Shown here piece after piece: positions 36,041 through 46,300 of a stretch of DNA of 64,000 bases. Location: NCBI RefSeq assembly GCF_900100335.1, contig NZ_FNFE01000008.1, positions 1 to 64,000 on the forward strand, given 5' to 3'. Numbering within the stretch: position 1 is the first letter of the stretch; each line of letters starts with the position of its first letter. The notes beneath the pieces are model-generated. The model was not told the origin of the DNA. It worked only from the letters and a program-made list of their open reading frames with translations, and did not search any database. Made by a program: the position numbers and the translations under genes. The stretch comes from Natronorubrum texcoconense (GTDB taxonomy: Archaea > Halobacteriota > Halobacteria > Halobacteriales > Natrialbaceae).

Positions 36041-37153
36041 ATGATCAGTGAGAGTCCGTCGCTGTTCGGCTGGTCGATATCCGAGCCGCGACCGGCCGGT
36101 ATGGAATCCTTCTTCGAGCAATACACCGCGTCCGTTACGTTCTACGGCTCCAGCAAGACGGCACTTCGTGACGGTCTCGCGGGGCTCGTCGACCCCGGTG
36201 AAAACGTCCTCCTCCCCGCTTATCTTCCCGATGCGGTCGTCGAACCGTTTCACGAACTCGGTCTCGAGGCCCGGTACTACCGCCTCGAAGAGCATCTCGC
36301 GCCGGACCTGGTCGACGTCGAGCGCCGGATCGACGAGGAGACGGCGGCGATCATGTCAGTCAACTACTTCGGTTTTCCACAGCCCGGCCTTCGAGAGTTC
36401 ACGGCGCTCGTCGACGAGTACGACTGCTATCACATCGATGACAACGCCCACGCCCCGCTCAGCGTGGACAATGGGACGTTACTCGGTACTCGCGGCGACA
36501 TCGGCGTCACGAGCCTCTGGAAGCTGCTGCCGATTCCGAACGGAGCGATCCTCTACTGCAACGACGACGCCATCGCCGAGGCGTTCGAACCGTCGTCGCT
36601 GGCCGGCATCGACGATCAGTTTCGGCTCGCCGATTACCGGTTCATCTGCAAATCCCTCCTCTCGGATCTGCTCGACAGAAACGCGGCGGTCCGCCAGTCG
36701 GTCGACGACTTCGTCGCCGGGCAGTCGGCCGGGAGTGTGGGTCCCTACGCGCGATACGAGAACGGCAAAGGATCGATGTCGAGATTGTCCGCGTACGTCG
36801 TCGACGACGCGGATCCGATCTCGATTCGAGCCACACGTCGGGACAACTACCGCGCGTGGCGACGGGTCTTCGACGGTCGATCGAACGCCGACGTGCTCTA
36901 CGAGTCACTGCCGCCGGGGATCTGTCCACAGGTGTTTCCGGTTCGAACGTCGACACCACAGCGATTGCTCGCCGAACTCGAGGCGTGTGGCGTGGGTGGT
37001 GCTCACACCTGGCCGCGACTTCCCGGTGTCGTCCGCGATAACTCGACCTACGACGTCGCGACGCGGCTGGCTCGAGAGATCGTCGTTCTTCCCGTCCACC
37101 AGGATCTCGACTCCTCGTCGATCGACGCGGTCGGCGAGCGCTTGGAATGGTGA
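36041..37153 (+). CDS. PLP-dependent aminotransferase, DegT/DnrJ-like
   Basis: 370 residues from the ATG at 36041; a GTG at 36005 would add 12. Residues about 30-60 (VTFYGSSKTALRDGL) fit the PLP-phosphate loop. YHIDDNAHAPL (Asp133/134) pairs with the pyridine nitrogen. SLWKLLPIPNGAI carries Lys161, the probable Schiff-base lysine. Overall similarity to sugar aminotransferases of the DegT group is partial, and the usual SFHxxK is replaced by SLWK, so it belongs to a divergent branch. It starts divergently from the phosphodiesterase gene. It may aminate a keto sugar. Confidence 0.8.
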   Translation: MISESPSLFGWSISEPRPAGMESFFEQYTASVTFYGSSKTALRDGLAGLVDPGENVLLPAYLPDAVVEPFHELGLEARYYRLEEHLAPDLVDVERRIDEETAAIMSVNYFGFPQPGLREFTALVDEYDCYHIDDNAHAPLSVDNGTLLGTRGDIGVTSLWKLLPIPNGAILYCNDDAIAEAFEPSSLAGIDDQFRLADYRFICKSLLSDLLDRNAAVRQSVDDFVAGQSAGSVGPYARYENGKGSMSRLSAYVVDDADPISIRATRRDNYRAWRRVFDGRSNADVLYESLPPGICPQVFPVRTSTPQRLLAELEACGVGGAHTWPRLPGVVRDNSTYDVATRLAREIVVLPVHQDLDSSSIDAVGERLEW

Positions 37154-37203
37154 CGCCCGACGCTCCGCCGCCGTCGCACACGCACCGCCAGCACTGTCCT
37201 CGA

Positions 37204-38937
37204 CTACTCCGCGCTCGCCATCGCGTCCAGCTTCGATCGGACGTCGTCGCTCAGCGTGTACGTCCGTGCGACCGGGCGCTCGACCACACCCTCGGTCAGC
37301 AGCTCCGAGCACAGCCCCTGTACCGCGACGGTCGACCGACCGACCGCGTCGGCGATGGCGGCCGACTCGAGCGGTCCGTCTCGAGCCAGGACGACGAGTG
37401 CGCGCCGGGCCGTCGACGCCGTACACTGGGACTGTTCAGCCGCGCGCTCGAGACGGTCGTCGATCCACTCGCCTTCGAAGACCGCCTCCGGCGGTTTCGG
37501 CTCCGGCGCGGTGGTGATCTCCTCGGACTCGTCGGCGTCGGACTCGGTCTGACTCGGCCACTCCACCGACGTAAACCCGAACTCGACGTCGTCGCCGCCA
37601 GCCTGGAGGATCTCGGTCTCGTCGGTCGACTCCGCGTTCGACTCTTCTACTTCTTCCGTCTCCACTGCCGTCTCGAGATCTCGCACGCGGTCGCGCAACC
37701 GCTCGTTTTCCTCGCGCAGTCGGTCCACCGTCTCCGTTCGTGACGACAGTTTTCCCTCGAGCGTTTCGATCCGATTCGTCCGCTCGTCGAGTTTGGCTTG
37801 CAACTCGTCGCGTTCGTCCTCGAGGTCGTCCCGCTCGGTCTCGAGATCGACGATCTCGTCGTGGAGCCGACGCAGTTCCTCGTCGTCACCGCCGCCGAGT
37901 TTCGTCTGGAGGGTCTCCTTTCGCGTCAGCGCATCGGCCATCTGCTTGGCCGCGTTCGAGACGTCCCGCGCCGATTCGAGTTCGTCCTCTAAGGTTTCGA
38001 TACGTTTCTCTTTCTTCTCGAGTTCGTTCTCGAGCTCGAGGATGCGACTCTCCTCGCGGTCCTTTCGCTCCGAAATATCCTGGAGGTCGCCGACGAGGGC
38101 GTCGGAGACGGATTTGAGTTCGGGTCGTTCGAAGTCGTCGAGTCCGGGCGTCGCGCCCGCGTCGAACGTGCGCTTGCGTCGGAACTGTACCTTGCGAACG
38201 TCGACGTCCATCCAGTCGGTCTGGACGAACCCCTGACCATCGTTCAGCTCCGAGACGAGCTCCGAGTACTCGGTGTCGATGATCCGCCCGACGACGTTCG
38301 TGTCGTTGTCCCAGGTCAGTCGGTGCCAGACGAGCCAGTTCGCCTGCGTGATGAAGTCCTTCTTGACGTCGGCCGGGCGCTGGCTGATTCCCAGAATTCC
38401 CAGCCCGTGTTTGCGCCCGCGCTTGCTGATCTTGATCAGCAACCGGCCCGTCTCGCCCATTCCGCCGCCTTCCGGAATGTACTCGTGGACCTCCTCGACG
38501 ACGAGCAGGAACGGCTTCTTCAACTTCTTCTCTTTGACGAACAGCTGTCGGGCGATCTTCCGAAGCAACTCGTCGGCCACCTCCTCGTCGAGGTAGCCCG
38601 AGACGTCGAGAATGACTGGGACGTTCTCCTCGAGTGCGAGCGAGGCCATCTGTTCTGCGTGTTCCGGCCCGATCTGGATGTCGCACTCCTCGTCGGCCCC
38701 GGCGTGGAGCATCTCGTACTCCTCTTTGAGCCCGTAGTACTCGCCGTCCGTGTCGACGATCAGGAGGGGGAAGCCGGACTCGAGTAACTCCTCGGCGATC
38801 ACCGAGGCCGTGTTCGACTTGCCGGATCCCGACTTCCCGGTTACGAACCCGCGGCCGGTCAGCAGTTCGACGACGGGGAGGTACAGATCTGTCCCGTCGT
38901 CGCGTTCGCCGACCAGAATCTCGCGTTGATCGCTCAC
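37204..38937 (-). CDS. HerA-like (DUF87) ATPase with coiled coil and C-terminal winged helix
   Basis: 577 residues starting at GTG 38937; further upstream the frame runs into the repeat array and reads YTL-RTV-YTF-YTV-type repeats, which is not protein. Residues 28-41 (GRGFVTGKSGSGKS) are Walker A, and PFLLVVEEVHEYIP is Walker B. KISKRGRKHGLGILGISQRPADVKK is the HerA/FtsK-like sensor region. A long coiled coil spans about 275-440. A winged helix lies at about 495-577 (STARRALVVLARDG, then TVAVQGLCSELLTEGVVERP). The protein likely forms a DNA-translocating ring. It is divergent from parA across the repeat array, so a role in segregation is proposed. Confidence 0.87.
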   Translation of the reverse strand: MSDQREILVGERDDGTDLYLPVVELLTGRGFVTGKSGSGKSNTASVIAEELLESGFPLLIVDTDGEYYGLKEEYEMLHAGADEECDIQIGPEHAEQMASLALEENVPVILDVSGYLDEEVADELLRKIARQLFVKEKKLKKPFLLVVEEVHEYIPEGGGMGETGRLLIKISKRGRKHGLGILGISQRPADVKKDFITQANWLVWHRLTWDNDTNVVGRIIDTEYSELVSELNDGQGFVQTDWMDVDVRKVQFRRKRTFDAGATPGLDDFERPELKSVSDALVGDLQDISERKDREESRILELENELEKKEKRIETLEDELESARDVSNAAKQMADALTRKETLQTKLGGGDDEELRRLHDEIVDLETERDDLEDERDELQAKLDERTNRIETLEGKLSSRTETVDRLREENERLRDRVRDLETAVETEEVEESNAESTDETEILQAGGDDVEFGFTSVEWPSQTESDADESEEITTAPEPKPPEAVFEGEWIDDRLERAAEQSQCTASTARRALVVLARDGPLESAAIADAVGRSTVAVQGLCSELLTEGVVERPVARTYTLSDDVRSKLDAMASAE

Positions 38938-39997
38938 CGCCCCACCACCTCGTTCGCGCGCGACGTGTTCATACGTCGTACAGTTCGAACACGACACCTT
39001 GAATATTGGCCTCGACTCGTGTCTCGCCGTTCGATACGTCGCGAGGGTTCTCGATCCCTCGCGGAGTTCAGGCGTGTAGACTGTGTAGAATGTGTAAACG
39101 GTTCGGAGCGTGTAGGGTGTACCCACTCTTCCACTGTCTCCACAGTCTCCACATTCTGTCCGACCCTCGCTTCGCTACCCCGTCCACTGGCGTTGCGGTA
39201 GCGGCCACTCTAGCAGTTCGGGGGAGTGCGCTTCTGACGCCCCCGCTATCGGGTAACACAGTGTACAATTTGTAAACATCGCACACTGTGTGGACCAGTC
39301 GTCGGTCGTTCCGTTCCTCCGGCCGGTGCTCGCTGACTCTCGACGACTGACTCCGAATTCTGGACTGTTGGAACCGTTCGCACGGTGTAAGAGGTCTAAA
39401 CTGCTCAGACTGTGTAATTTCTTCTCTCTCGGCAGATCACACGAAACCCGGGACGATTCGCTACTACAGTGTACACATCCTAAACAGTGTACACCGTGCT
39501 AGATTCACACATCAGGTACAATGTCTTGACGGTTCGAACCGTGTGAACTGTTTCCGCTACTGTTAAGTCATGCCACTCGGATGATCGACGTGACACTCGC
39601 CGTGTCCGATCGAACCGATAACCACTGAACATCGCACGATGTCTACACTGTGTAACGTTGTGGACGGTACAGGACTCGAGAACCGACCGGACGACCGGAG
39701 GTCAGAGCCTCGACTCGACCGTCTGGAACGCTCACACTGTGTGGACATTCCAAACGGTTTGGACAGTCCAAGACGTTCGGGATGGTCGAACCCCGACGGG
39801 TCGCTGCCGCCATCACGGTCGCGTTCCGATTCCGTGTCGATTCGGGCGCTCGCTCGAGCGTCCAACTACCGTGAACCGTCTGCAAATTTCACACTGTGTG
39901 CACGGTGCAGACTGTTCGGACCTCGAAAACGGCCTTCGACGTTCGGACGGTCTCGACCGTCGAAACGGTCGACACGGCGACGGAGGTGTACCCACGA
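38938..39997. repeat. Array of 9-bp GTNNNNAC repeats, candidate centromere
   Basis: The 1.06 kb between the HerA-like gene and parA holds seven runs of 9-bp units with consensus GTNNNNACN: 39074-39162, 39252-39296, 39358-39420, 39460-39558, 39641-39658, 39712-39792 and 39878-39994. I count 24 units with all four consensus bases, for example at 39074, 39092, 39119, 39136, 39145, 39367, 39376, 39394, 39469, 39487, 39523, 39532, 39541, 39739, 39757, 39896, 39905, 39914, 39941, 39950, 39959 and 39968. The units keep 9-bp phase inside each run. An outlying unit is at 38983. The last run ends next to the parA start codon. No gene lies in it. Confidence 0.88.
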
Positions 39998-40828
39998 ATG
40001 ACGAAAACCCCACGCGCCGTCAGCGTCGCCCTCCAGAAAGGCGGCGTCGGCAAGACGACCCTCGCGATCAACCTCGCCGAACGACTCTCCAACCGAGACA
40101 ACGACGTCCTGCTCGTCGATCTGGACCAGCAGGGCAACGCCACCGAAGGCGTCGGTCTGAGTGATGCCTACTCGAGCGACGTCCACATCGGTGACGTCCT
40201 CGAGGACGGGACCGACACGACGCTCGAGGACGTGATCCACTCGACCAGTTCGTTCGACGTCCTTCCCGCCCACGAGGATCTCGATAGCGTCGAGAACAGC
40301 ATCCGTAGCGCGACCTTCGGCGAGCTCTGGATCAGAAACGAGATCGTCGATCCAGTGCTCGGCGACGAGTACGACTACGTCGTCGTCGACTCGCCGCCGA
40401 ACCTCGGCCCGCTCGCCGACGCCTCACTCATCTCGACACAGAACGTCATCGTTCCGCTGCGGATGAGCGAACCCAGCGTGAGCGGATTCGAGCGGATGTA
40501 CACCCAGCAGATCGGCCCGATCCGCAAGGAGATCGACCTCGACATCCTCGCGATCGTCCCCAACTCTCTGGCCGGCGACAACGAGGAAAAGCGGATCATC
40601 GGCGACTTGGAGGAGTCCCAGTTCGGCGACTACCTCCCGGCGTTCGCCCGTTCGGCCCACTTCGACGATTCGGACTCGCCCGGGCCGGGGATTCGAGAAC
40701 GGATCGCCTTCAAGCGAGCGTGGCGCGAGGGCGTCCCGCTCGCCGAGTACGACCCCGAAAACGACATGCTGGACCGGCTGGATGAACTGGCTGCAGTCGT
40801 CGAGCGCGGAGGTGTTACCGATGCCTGA
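39998..40828 (+). CDS. parA: ParA-type partition ATPase
   Basis: 276 residues from the ATG at 39998. Upstream the frame enters the repeats and reads TVx triplets. LQKGGVGKTTLAINLAERL is the deviant Walker A with the signature lysine (Lys14) and catalytic-site Lys19. LLVDLDQQGNATEGV is motif A', and DYVVVDSPPNLGPLADAS the Walker B region. IVPLRMSEPSVSGFERM and the C-terminal part fit the Soj/ParA branch. It lacks an N-terminal HTH, as in type Ib/chromosomal ParA. It overlaps the RHH partner gene by 8 bp. The repeat array abuts its start codon, so its promoter is probably repressed by the partner bound there. Confidence 0.93.
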   Translation: MTKTPRAVSVALQKGGVGKTTLAINLAERLSNRDNDVLLVDLDQQGNATEGVGLSDAYSSDVHIGDVLEDGTDTTLEDVIHSTSSFDVLPAHEDLDSVENSIRSATFGELWIRNEIVDPVLGDEYDYVVVDSPPNLGPLADASLISTQNVIVPLRMSEPSVSGFERMYTQQIGPIRKEIDLDILAIVPNSLAGDNEEKRIIGDLEESQFGDYLPAFARSAHFDDSDSPGPGIRERIAFKRAWREGVPLAEYDPENDMLDRLDELAAVVERGGVTDA

Positions 40829-41309
40829 GGACAACCGGTTCGCGGGACTGAGCGATGCCGTCGAGGACGAGGAGCCGGAGAACGAGGAATCGGAGGACGA
40901 GCAGTCAGCAGACCCGGCTCTCGATGCCGAATCGTCGACCACCGACGACTCGAGTGAGGTCGACGAACCGACTACCGAAGTAGCGTACGAGTCAGTCGAG
41001 GCGGACGCCGAAGCAGGCGAAGATACCGAGCAGAGCGAGACGGGACCAGATTCCGACGACTCGGCCGACGGTGACGCCGACGATCCGACCGCGTTCCCCT
41101 TCGATGCGACCGAGAAGAAGACGGTGTACGTCCGGCCCGAAACGCTCGACGGACTCGAGGACGCCCGCGCGCTCGTGGACGCACAGCTGCGGACCGAACA
41201 CGACGTCCGCGACTTGACCGGCCGGGAGTTCTACGACGCCGCGTTTCGACTCGCGGCCGCCGATACGGACGGGTTGATCGACGAGATTCTCGAGGCCCGC
41301 GAGGAGTAG
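40821..41309 (+). CDS. ParB-like centromere-binding partner with ribbon-helix-helix C-terminus
   Basis: 162 residues from the ATG at 40821, overlapping parA. The first 95 residues are a disordered, extremely acidic tail of Glu, Asp and Ser. The C-terminal 65 have the ribbon-helix-helix order: a strand TVYVRPETL (101-109), a helix GLEDARALVDAQLR, and a second helix LTGREFYDAAFRLAAAD. RHH dimers bind tandem short operator boxes, as with MetJ, omega and ParG, which matches the 9-bp palindromic units upstream. The acidic tail could contact ParA. The ParB role is inferred from position, fold pattern and the array. Confidence 0.75.
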   Translation: MPEDNRFAGLSDAVEDEEPENEESEDEQSADPALDAESSTTDDSSEVDEPTTEVAYESVEADAEAGEDTEQSETGPDSDDSADGDADDPTAFPFDATEKKTVYVRPETLDGLEDARALVDAQLRTEHDVRDLTGREFYDAAFRLAAADTDGLIDEILEAREE

Positions 41310-41328
41310 TCAGCCACCGGTTGTTCTG

Positions 41329-43272
41329 TTACTCGTCGTCAGCCTCGGATTCGTCGTTCCCATCGCTCGGTTCGACCGTCTGCTCGCGAATCGTCATCCC
41401 CTTGCGGCCGAGATGCTGGAGCTGTTTGCGGGCGAAATCTTCCTCGCGCGTGCCGCGAGTGGCGAGCACGTAGACGAGCGCCCCGCCGGCGGGCCGCATC
41501 GTTCGGCCCGCGCGCTGGGTGCCCTGCCGGCGAGAGCCGCCAAGCCCAGAGGCGACGATGGCGAGGTCCGCAGTGGGGAGGTCGATCCCTTCGTCGCCAA
41601 CGCGGGAGATGACCAGCAAGTCACGTTCGTTCCGCCGGAACTCCTCGAGCAGCCGTCGTCGCTCGTGGTGGGGCGTCTCGCCGCTGAGGAAGGGGACGTC
41701 CAGCGCGGCGGCGATGTCGCGTCCTTGCTCCAAGTAGTCCACGAAGACGAGCGCCTTCGCGTCGGGGTGAGCCGAGAGCAGGTAGCGGACGTCGTCGACT
41801 TTTCCCCGGTTTTTCGCGGCGATTCGGTAGCGCTCTTGGCCGTCCGCGGAGGCGTAGGCGTTTCGCTGTTCCTCGTCGCCCCACGGGACGTATCGAATCT
41901 CGAGTTCGGGTTCGGCGACGAAGCCGGCCTCGAACAGCGCCTCCCAGTCGGTGCCGATGGGTGGCCCGACGAGCGTGAAAATTTCGGTTTGACGGTCGTC
42001 TTCCCGGATGGGGCTGGCGCTGAGCCCCAGTCGATGACGGGACTGCAGGTGGGTACTCCGTCGGTAGACGTCCGAGGGGACGTGCTGGCACTCGTCGAAC
42101 ACCACGAGTCCCCACTCGCGGTCGTCGAACAGCGAGCGGTGGCGGTCCATTCCCGCGATCTGGTAGGTCGCGATCGTTACCGGCCGGACTTCCTTGCGAC
42201 CCCCGTGGTACTGGCCGATCTGGTGGGGCTCGAGCGAGGTGTACTCCTCGATCGCGTCGGCCCACTGTCTCGCCAGATCCCGACTCGGGACGAGCACGAG
42301 CGTTTCGCCGCCCACGTGGGCCATCGCGCCCATCGCGGCGATGGTCTTTCCGCTCCCCGGCGGACCGACGAAGACGCCTTCGCCGCCCTCCGCGAAGCGA
42401 TCGACCCACGTCCGCTGGTAGTCGCGCAGCGAAATCTCGAGATCGATCGGTAGGTCCTCGCCGGACTCGAGGTCACGATGGTCCTGCACCGGGTAGCCGG
42501 CCTCGTAGAGAAGCCGCTTGATGGCGGCTTCCGACCCCTCGCGAACCCAGTCTTCGGTGTCTGAAATCGGCGCGTGGACGTGTTCCTCGTCGAGTTTCTG
42601 GCGGGCGACGTTGCCCATGATCTCCGGACTCTTCGCCTCGAGGACGGTGTACCCTTCCTCGTGAGTCGTCAGCCTGAATTGGTGGGCGCGATCCCACTGG
42701 CTGTGGACCCAGTCCTCGAGGGCCTCCGAGCGCTGGCCGAGCGCCTGTCGCATCGTTCGCGCGAGGGTGTCGAACGAATCGTGGGGGGCCTGCCAGACGT
42801 CCTCCGGCCTGACGACGTATCGGTACCCCTGCTCGCCGTTGCCGTCCGCGAGGTGGGCGAACTGGGAGAGCTGTGCGCGGGTAAACTGGTCCGGTCGATC
42901 GACGACGATTTCGCGACGCTTCGGGAAGACGACGACCCGCTCGCGATCGGTGAGATCCTCGAGTTCGCTCGGATACCAAACGATGGGATCTGTCTCAACG
43001 GCGAGGCGTTCGACGTCGCCGCGATCGGCGAGATTCGTGAGCGCCTCGCGTGCAGCTTCGGTCGGGATTTCGAGCGTCCGAGCGACGGCTGCAGCGGTGA
43101 GGACGGGCCGACCCGCTTCCTGCGATGCATCGTGGAACTCCGCGAGCGTGAACTGGTCGTCATCCTGCTCGTGTTCGGTCTCTTCGACGGCCTCGTCATC
43201 TGCTGGGGCCGCTGGAGCGTCGGGTTGGTGGCGTTCGCCATCAGTCGCCTCCGAAGCACGTTCGTCGGTCAC
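41329..43272 (-). CDS. XPB/Rad25-like DNA helicase
   Basis: 647 residues. An acidic N-terminus and a winged-helix-like region (about 40-105) precede a helicase core. Motif I is FVGPPGSGKTIA, motif II VVFDECQHVPSD, motif III GLSASPIRED, and motif VI QGTQRAGRTMRPAGG. The order and the ISLRDYQRTWVDRF Q-motif fit archaeal XPB. The enzyme would unwind DNA in repair or transcription-coupled processes with 3'-5' polarity. It converges on the parA-RHH operon with a gap of 19 bp. Its genetic tie to that operon is not shown by sequence alone. Confidence 0.92.
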   Translation of the reverse strand: MTDERASEATDGERHQPDAPAAPADDEAVEETEHEQDDDQFTLAEFHDASQEAGRPVLTAAAVARTLEIPTEAAREALTNLADRGDVERLAVETDPIVWYPSELEDLTDRERVVVFPKRREIVVDRPDQFTRAQLSQFAHLADGNGEQGYRYVVRPEDVWQAPHDSFDTLARTMRQALGQRSEALEDWVHSQWDRAHQFRLTTHEEGYTVLEAKSPEIMGNVARQKLDEEHVHAPISDTEDWVREGSEAAIKRLLYEAGYPVQDHRDLESGEDLPIDLEISLRDYQRTWVDRFAEGGEGVFVGPPGSGKTIAAMGAMAHVGGETLVLVPSRDLARQWADAIEEYTSLEPHQIGQYHGGRKEVRPVTIATYQIAGMDRHRSLFDDREWGLVVFDECQHVPSDVYRRSTHLQSRHRLGLSASPIREDDRQTEIFTLVGPPIGTDWEALFEAGFVAEPELEIRYVPWGDEEQRNAYASADGQERYRIAAKNRGKVDDVRYLLSAHPDAKALVFVDYLEQGRDIAAALDVPFLSGETPHHERRRLLEEFRRNERDLLVISRVGDEGIDLPTADLAIVASGLGGSRRQGTQRAGRTMRPAGGALVYVLATRGTREEDFARKQLQHLGRKGMTIREQTVEPSDGNDESEADDE

Positions 43273-43379
43273 TGGCGGGTCGTAGCGGCGGTGCGGGTAA
43301 ACCGATTTCGCTCGGCAAGCGTGTTCGCGCCCGATTGTGTCTCAGTGACTTCGTTGGGGTCCGGTCGTCTTCAGCCGAT

Positions 43380-46300
43380 TCATCCGCCAACCGGTAGCTC
43401 GAGCTCGGTCTCGTCCGAAATGCACTCGTCCGATTCGCCCTGTTCGTCCGGCTCGAAGCTCGCACCCACGTCGTTCCACGCCGTCGAACACTCCTCGCGA
43501 GGGACGTCGAGAGTCGTCGACTGCCACATATCGCCGACGCCGGGCGTCCCTCGCGGGAGCAACTGGGGACTCGGGACGACGACCGGGACGACGAGGCGGT
43601 TCTCGAAGCCGATGGGCTCGACGGAGCCGACCGCGAGTTCGTCCTGATCGGCCCACGGGGGCGTCTCGAGGGAGACCCGCGTGTCTTGGCGAACGTACGT
43701 CGTCTCGTCGCTGGCCGCGGGGTCACCGCTGTTCGCCCGAACCTCGAAGCGGGCGTACTCGCCCTGCACTTCGAGAGAGTAGACGTCGAGTTGCAGGAAC
43801 GACAGCGACGGAACGGGGAGGAGCGGCAGTCCCGGGAAGCCGACGGCGTTGAAGTAGCCCGCCCCCATCGAGGCGTGTTCGCTCGTCGGATCGGCCTCGA
43901 GTAGCGTTCCGCCTTCCGGACGGACCGCAGGGACGTCGCTTCGGTTGACGGGCTCGAGCGAGAGGTACGTCGGCGAGGCTTCGACCTGATAGCTGGTCGC
44001 TTCTAGTAGCTCCGAGTCCGGAGCTGGCGCCCGTGCGTCTTCGGGTTGGCTCTCGGGATCGAGCATCGATTCGACGAACTCCAACGGCGCGCCGAGCAGG
44101 TCGTTGCCCGCGTCGAGCAACCCACCGAGCAGGTCGTCGATCATCCCGGCCCCGCCGTCGATCGTCTCCTCGTGATAACTTTCGACCGTCTCGATGTGCT
44201 CGTAGATCGCCTCGAAGTACTGTTTCCGGACTTCGGCCCGAAGTAGGTCGGCGGTGTTCTCGTAGCTTCCCGTCGTGTTCTCGTAGACGAGTTCGTTCTC
44301 GACGCTTCGGACGTTGTCTTCGACCTCGCCGAGCGGACTCGGTTGCTCGAGCATACTCCAGAGATTGGTCTCGTGGGGTGCGACCGACGTGACGACCGCT
44401 TCGTGCGTTCGGTTGAGTTCGCCGATCACCCAGTCGTAGAGCAGGGTTCTGTCCCGCGGCTCGACGTCGACGTCCGGATCGCTCGAGTACGGAATCGCGC
44501 GCTCGAGGTCGCTCTCGGTGACGATCGACCGGCTCGAGCCTTCGATCTCGTCCTCGAGTTCGCGTTCCTGTGCACCCACCGACGTCGCATCGAGATCGAA
44601 CGTTTCGCCGGCGGCATCCGTTTCGATACCGTCGAAGTTGCCGACGAAACCGTACGACTCGTTCCACGAATCGGTACCGAACGGAGACTCGAGTCCTCGT
44701 TCGCGTTCGACGTCGATGTTTTCCGCGAGATCAGCGTCGATCTCGTAGCTCGCGCTGTACGTTACCGGCCGTTTCCAGTCCGTTCGAACCTGTTCGAGGG
44801 GGACCGTCACGTTCGTTATCGGATCGAGGAACGTCTCGTTGTCGTGTCGCCACGTCTCGATCACACCGACGTCGGTCTCGTACGCGAGTTCGACCTCCGT
44901 GAGCTCCCGATCGTCGAACCCGGCCCCATCGTCGGAGACGACGTCGATCGAAACGCTGGCGTCGCCGCCGCTGGTCGTATAGCTGCGATCGATTCGAGAC
45001 CAGTTTTCACCCGGCCGCTCCGTCTCCGGCAGCTGATCGTGTTTGGTCGGTCCCGTTTCGCTCGTGTCGATCTCGACGTCGTAGACGCTCTCCATGCTGT
45101 CGTCTGTCAGATCGCTCATGGGTGCGGTCTCGTCGATTAGTTCCTCGAGATCGGCCAGTTGCTCGCCGAGCCCGTCGATGGCGTCCGCCGCGTCCTGATT
45201 CGCCGGCTCGTCGGCGAAGTAGTCCTCCAGATAGACGCCGCTGAACCGCTCGTGGCCTTCGAGCGAGTCGTTGAACTCGGATTCGACGTCGTCCATCGCG
45301 AGCCCCGCGACCAGCTCCATGTACGCGATGTCGGCGAACGGGTGGGCCTGAATTTCGACGTCGGTGTCGACGTTGTCCTCGAGGAGCGTGAGGACGATTT
45401 CCTGGATCGTCGGCGGCTCCGGATAGTCGATCTCTCCTTCGGTGTCGATGAAGTCGCTCTCACAGAGTCCATCCGACTCGTTGATCTCGTCCTCGAGTTG
45501 CTCGCCCAGGAGTTCGTCGAGGTCGATATCGCCCGCTTCCGATGCGAGATCGTTCGCCATGCAGATCGTCGGCAGGAACGTCGCGTGATGCTCGTACGGA
45601 TCTGCCGTTCCGAACGAGGCCTCTTGCAGCGCGAAGACGGCGTCGTTCGCCATCACCTCGGTGTGCTCGTTCGGCGTGAGGTTGTGAAACGTTCGATCGT
45701 TGCTCACGAGGCGATCGTAGTACGCCTTCCCCCAGACGTAGGGGTACATTCGCGCCGCGAAGTAGCGACCGAACCCGTCGTAGAACTCGTCGGCCTCGAA
45801 GAAGCCGGTCTCGAGTTGTTCCTCGAACTCGCTCGTCCGATCGCGTAACTCGAGGGCGTTCGTTCCCACCGAGACCGTGATATCACGCCGCTCGCTGACG
45901 GTCTCCTCGCCGTCGTGCTCGACGGTGAGTTCGACGTCTTCGACCGTCGCGGTGAGCACGTCGTCGTCCGTTTGCTCGAGATCGATCCGATCGATGGCAC
46001 TCTCGAGGTCGTCGCCGTCGTCCCAGTCGAGCCGTTCGACCGACGCGACCGCGGTTCGGTCGTGACCGATCTCCTGTTCGGCGCTGGCGAGTGACACCGC
46101 GACGTCGCGGTAGATACGGAGCGCGAGATACTGCTCGAACACGTCGTCGGAATCGACCGCATCGGCGAACGCCGTGTCGGCGCCGTCCGTCGAACTGACC
46201 GGTTCCTTGGCGGCGTCGTCCGTCGCACGGACGACCGCGTGACGAATTTCTCCGGTCGCGATCGATTCGGCTCTGTCGACCGCGAGCCCCTGATCGACGT

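Noticed and set aside
39531-39541. GGTTCGAACC as a possible tRNA T-loop
   Set aside because: It is one of the GTNNNNAC units; no acceptor stem, D-loop or anticodon arm is found around it.
39658-40164. Open frames across the repeat array reading TVW, TVQ, TVR-type triplets
   Set aside because: The three-residue periodicity is a by-product of the 9-bp DNA repeat, appears on both strands and in several frames, and the composition lacks the acidic bias of real genes here.
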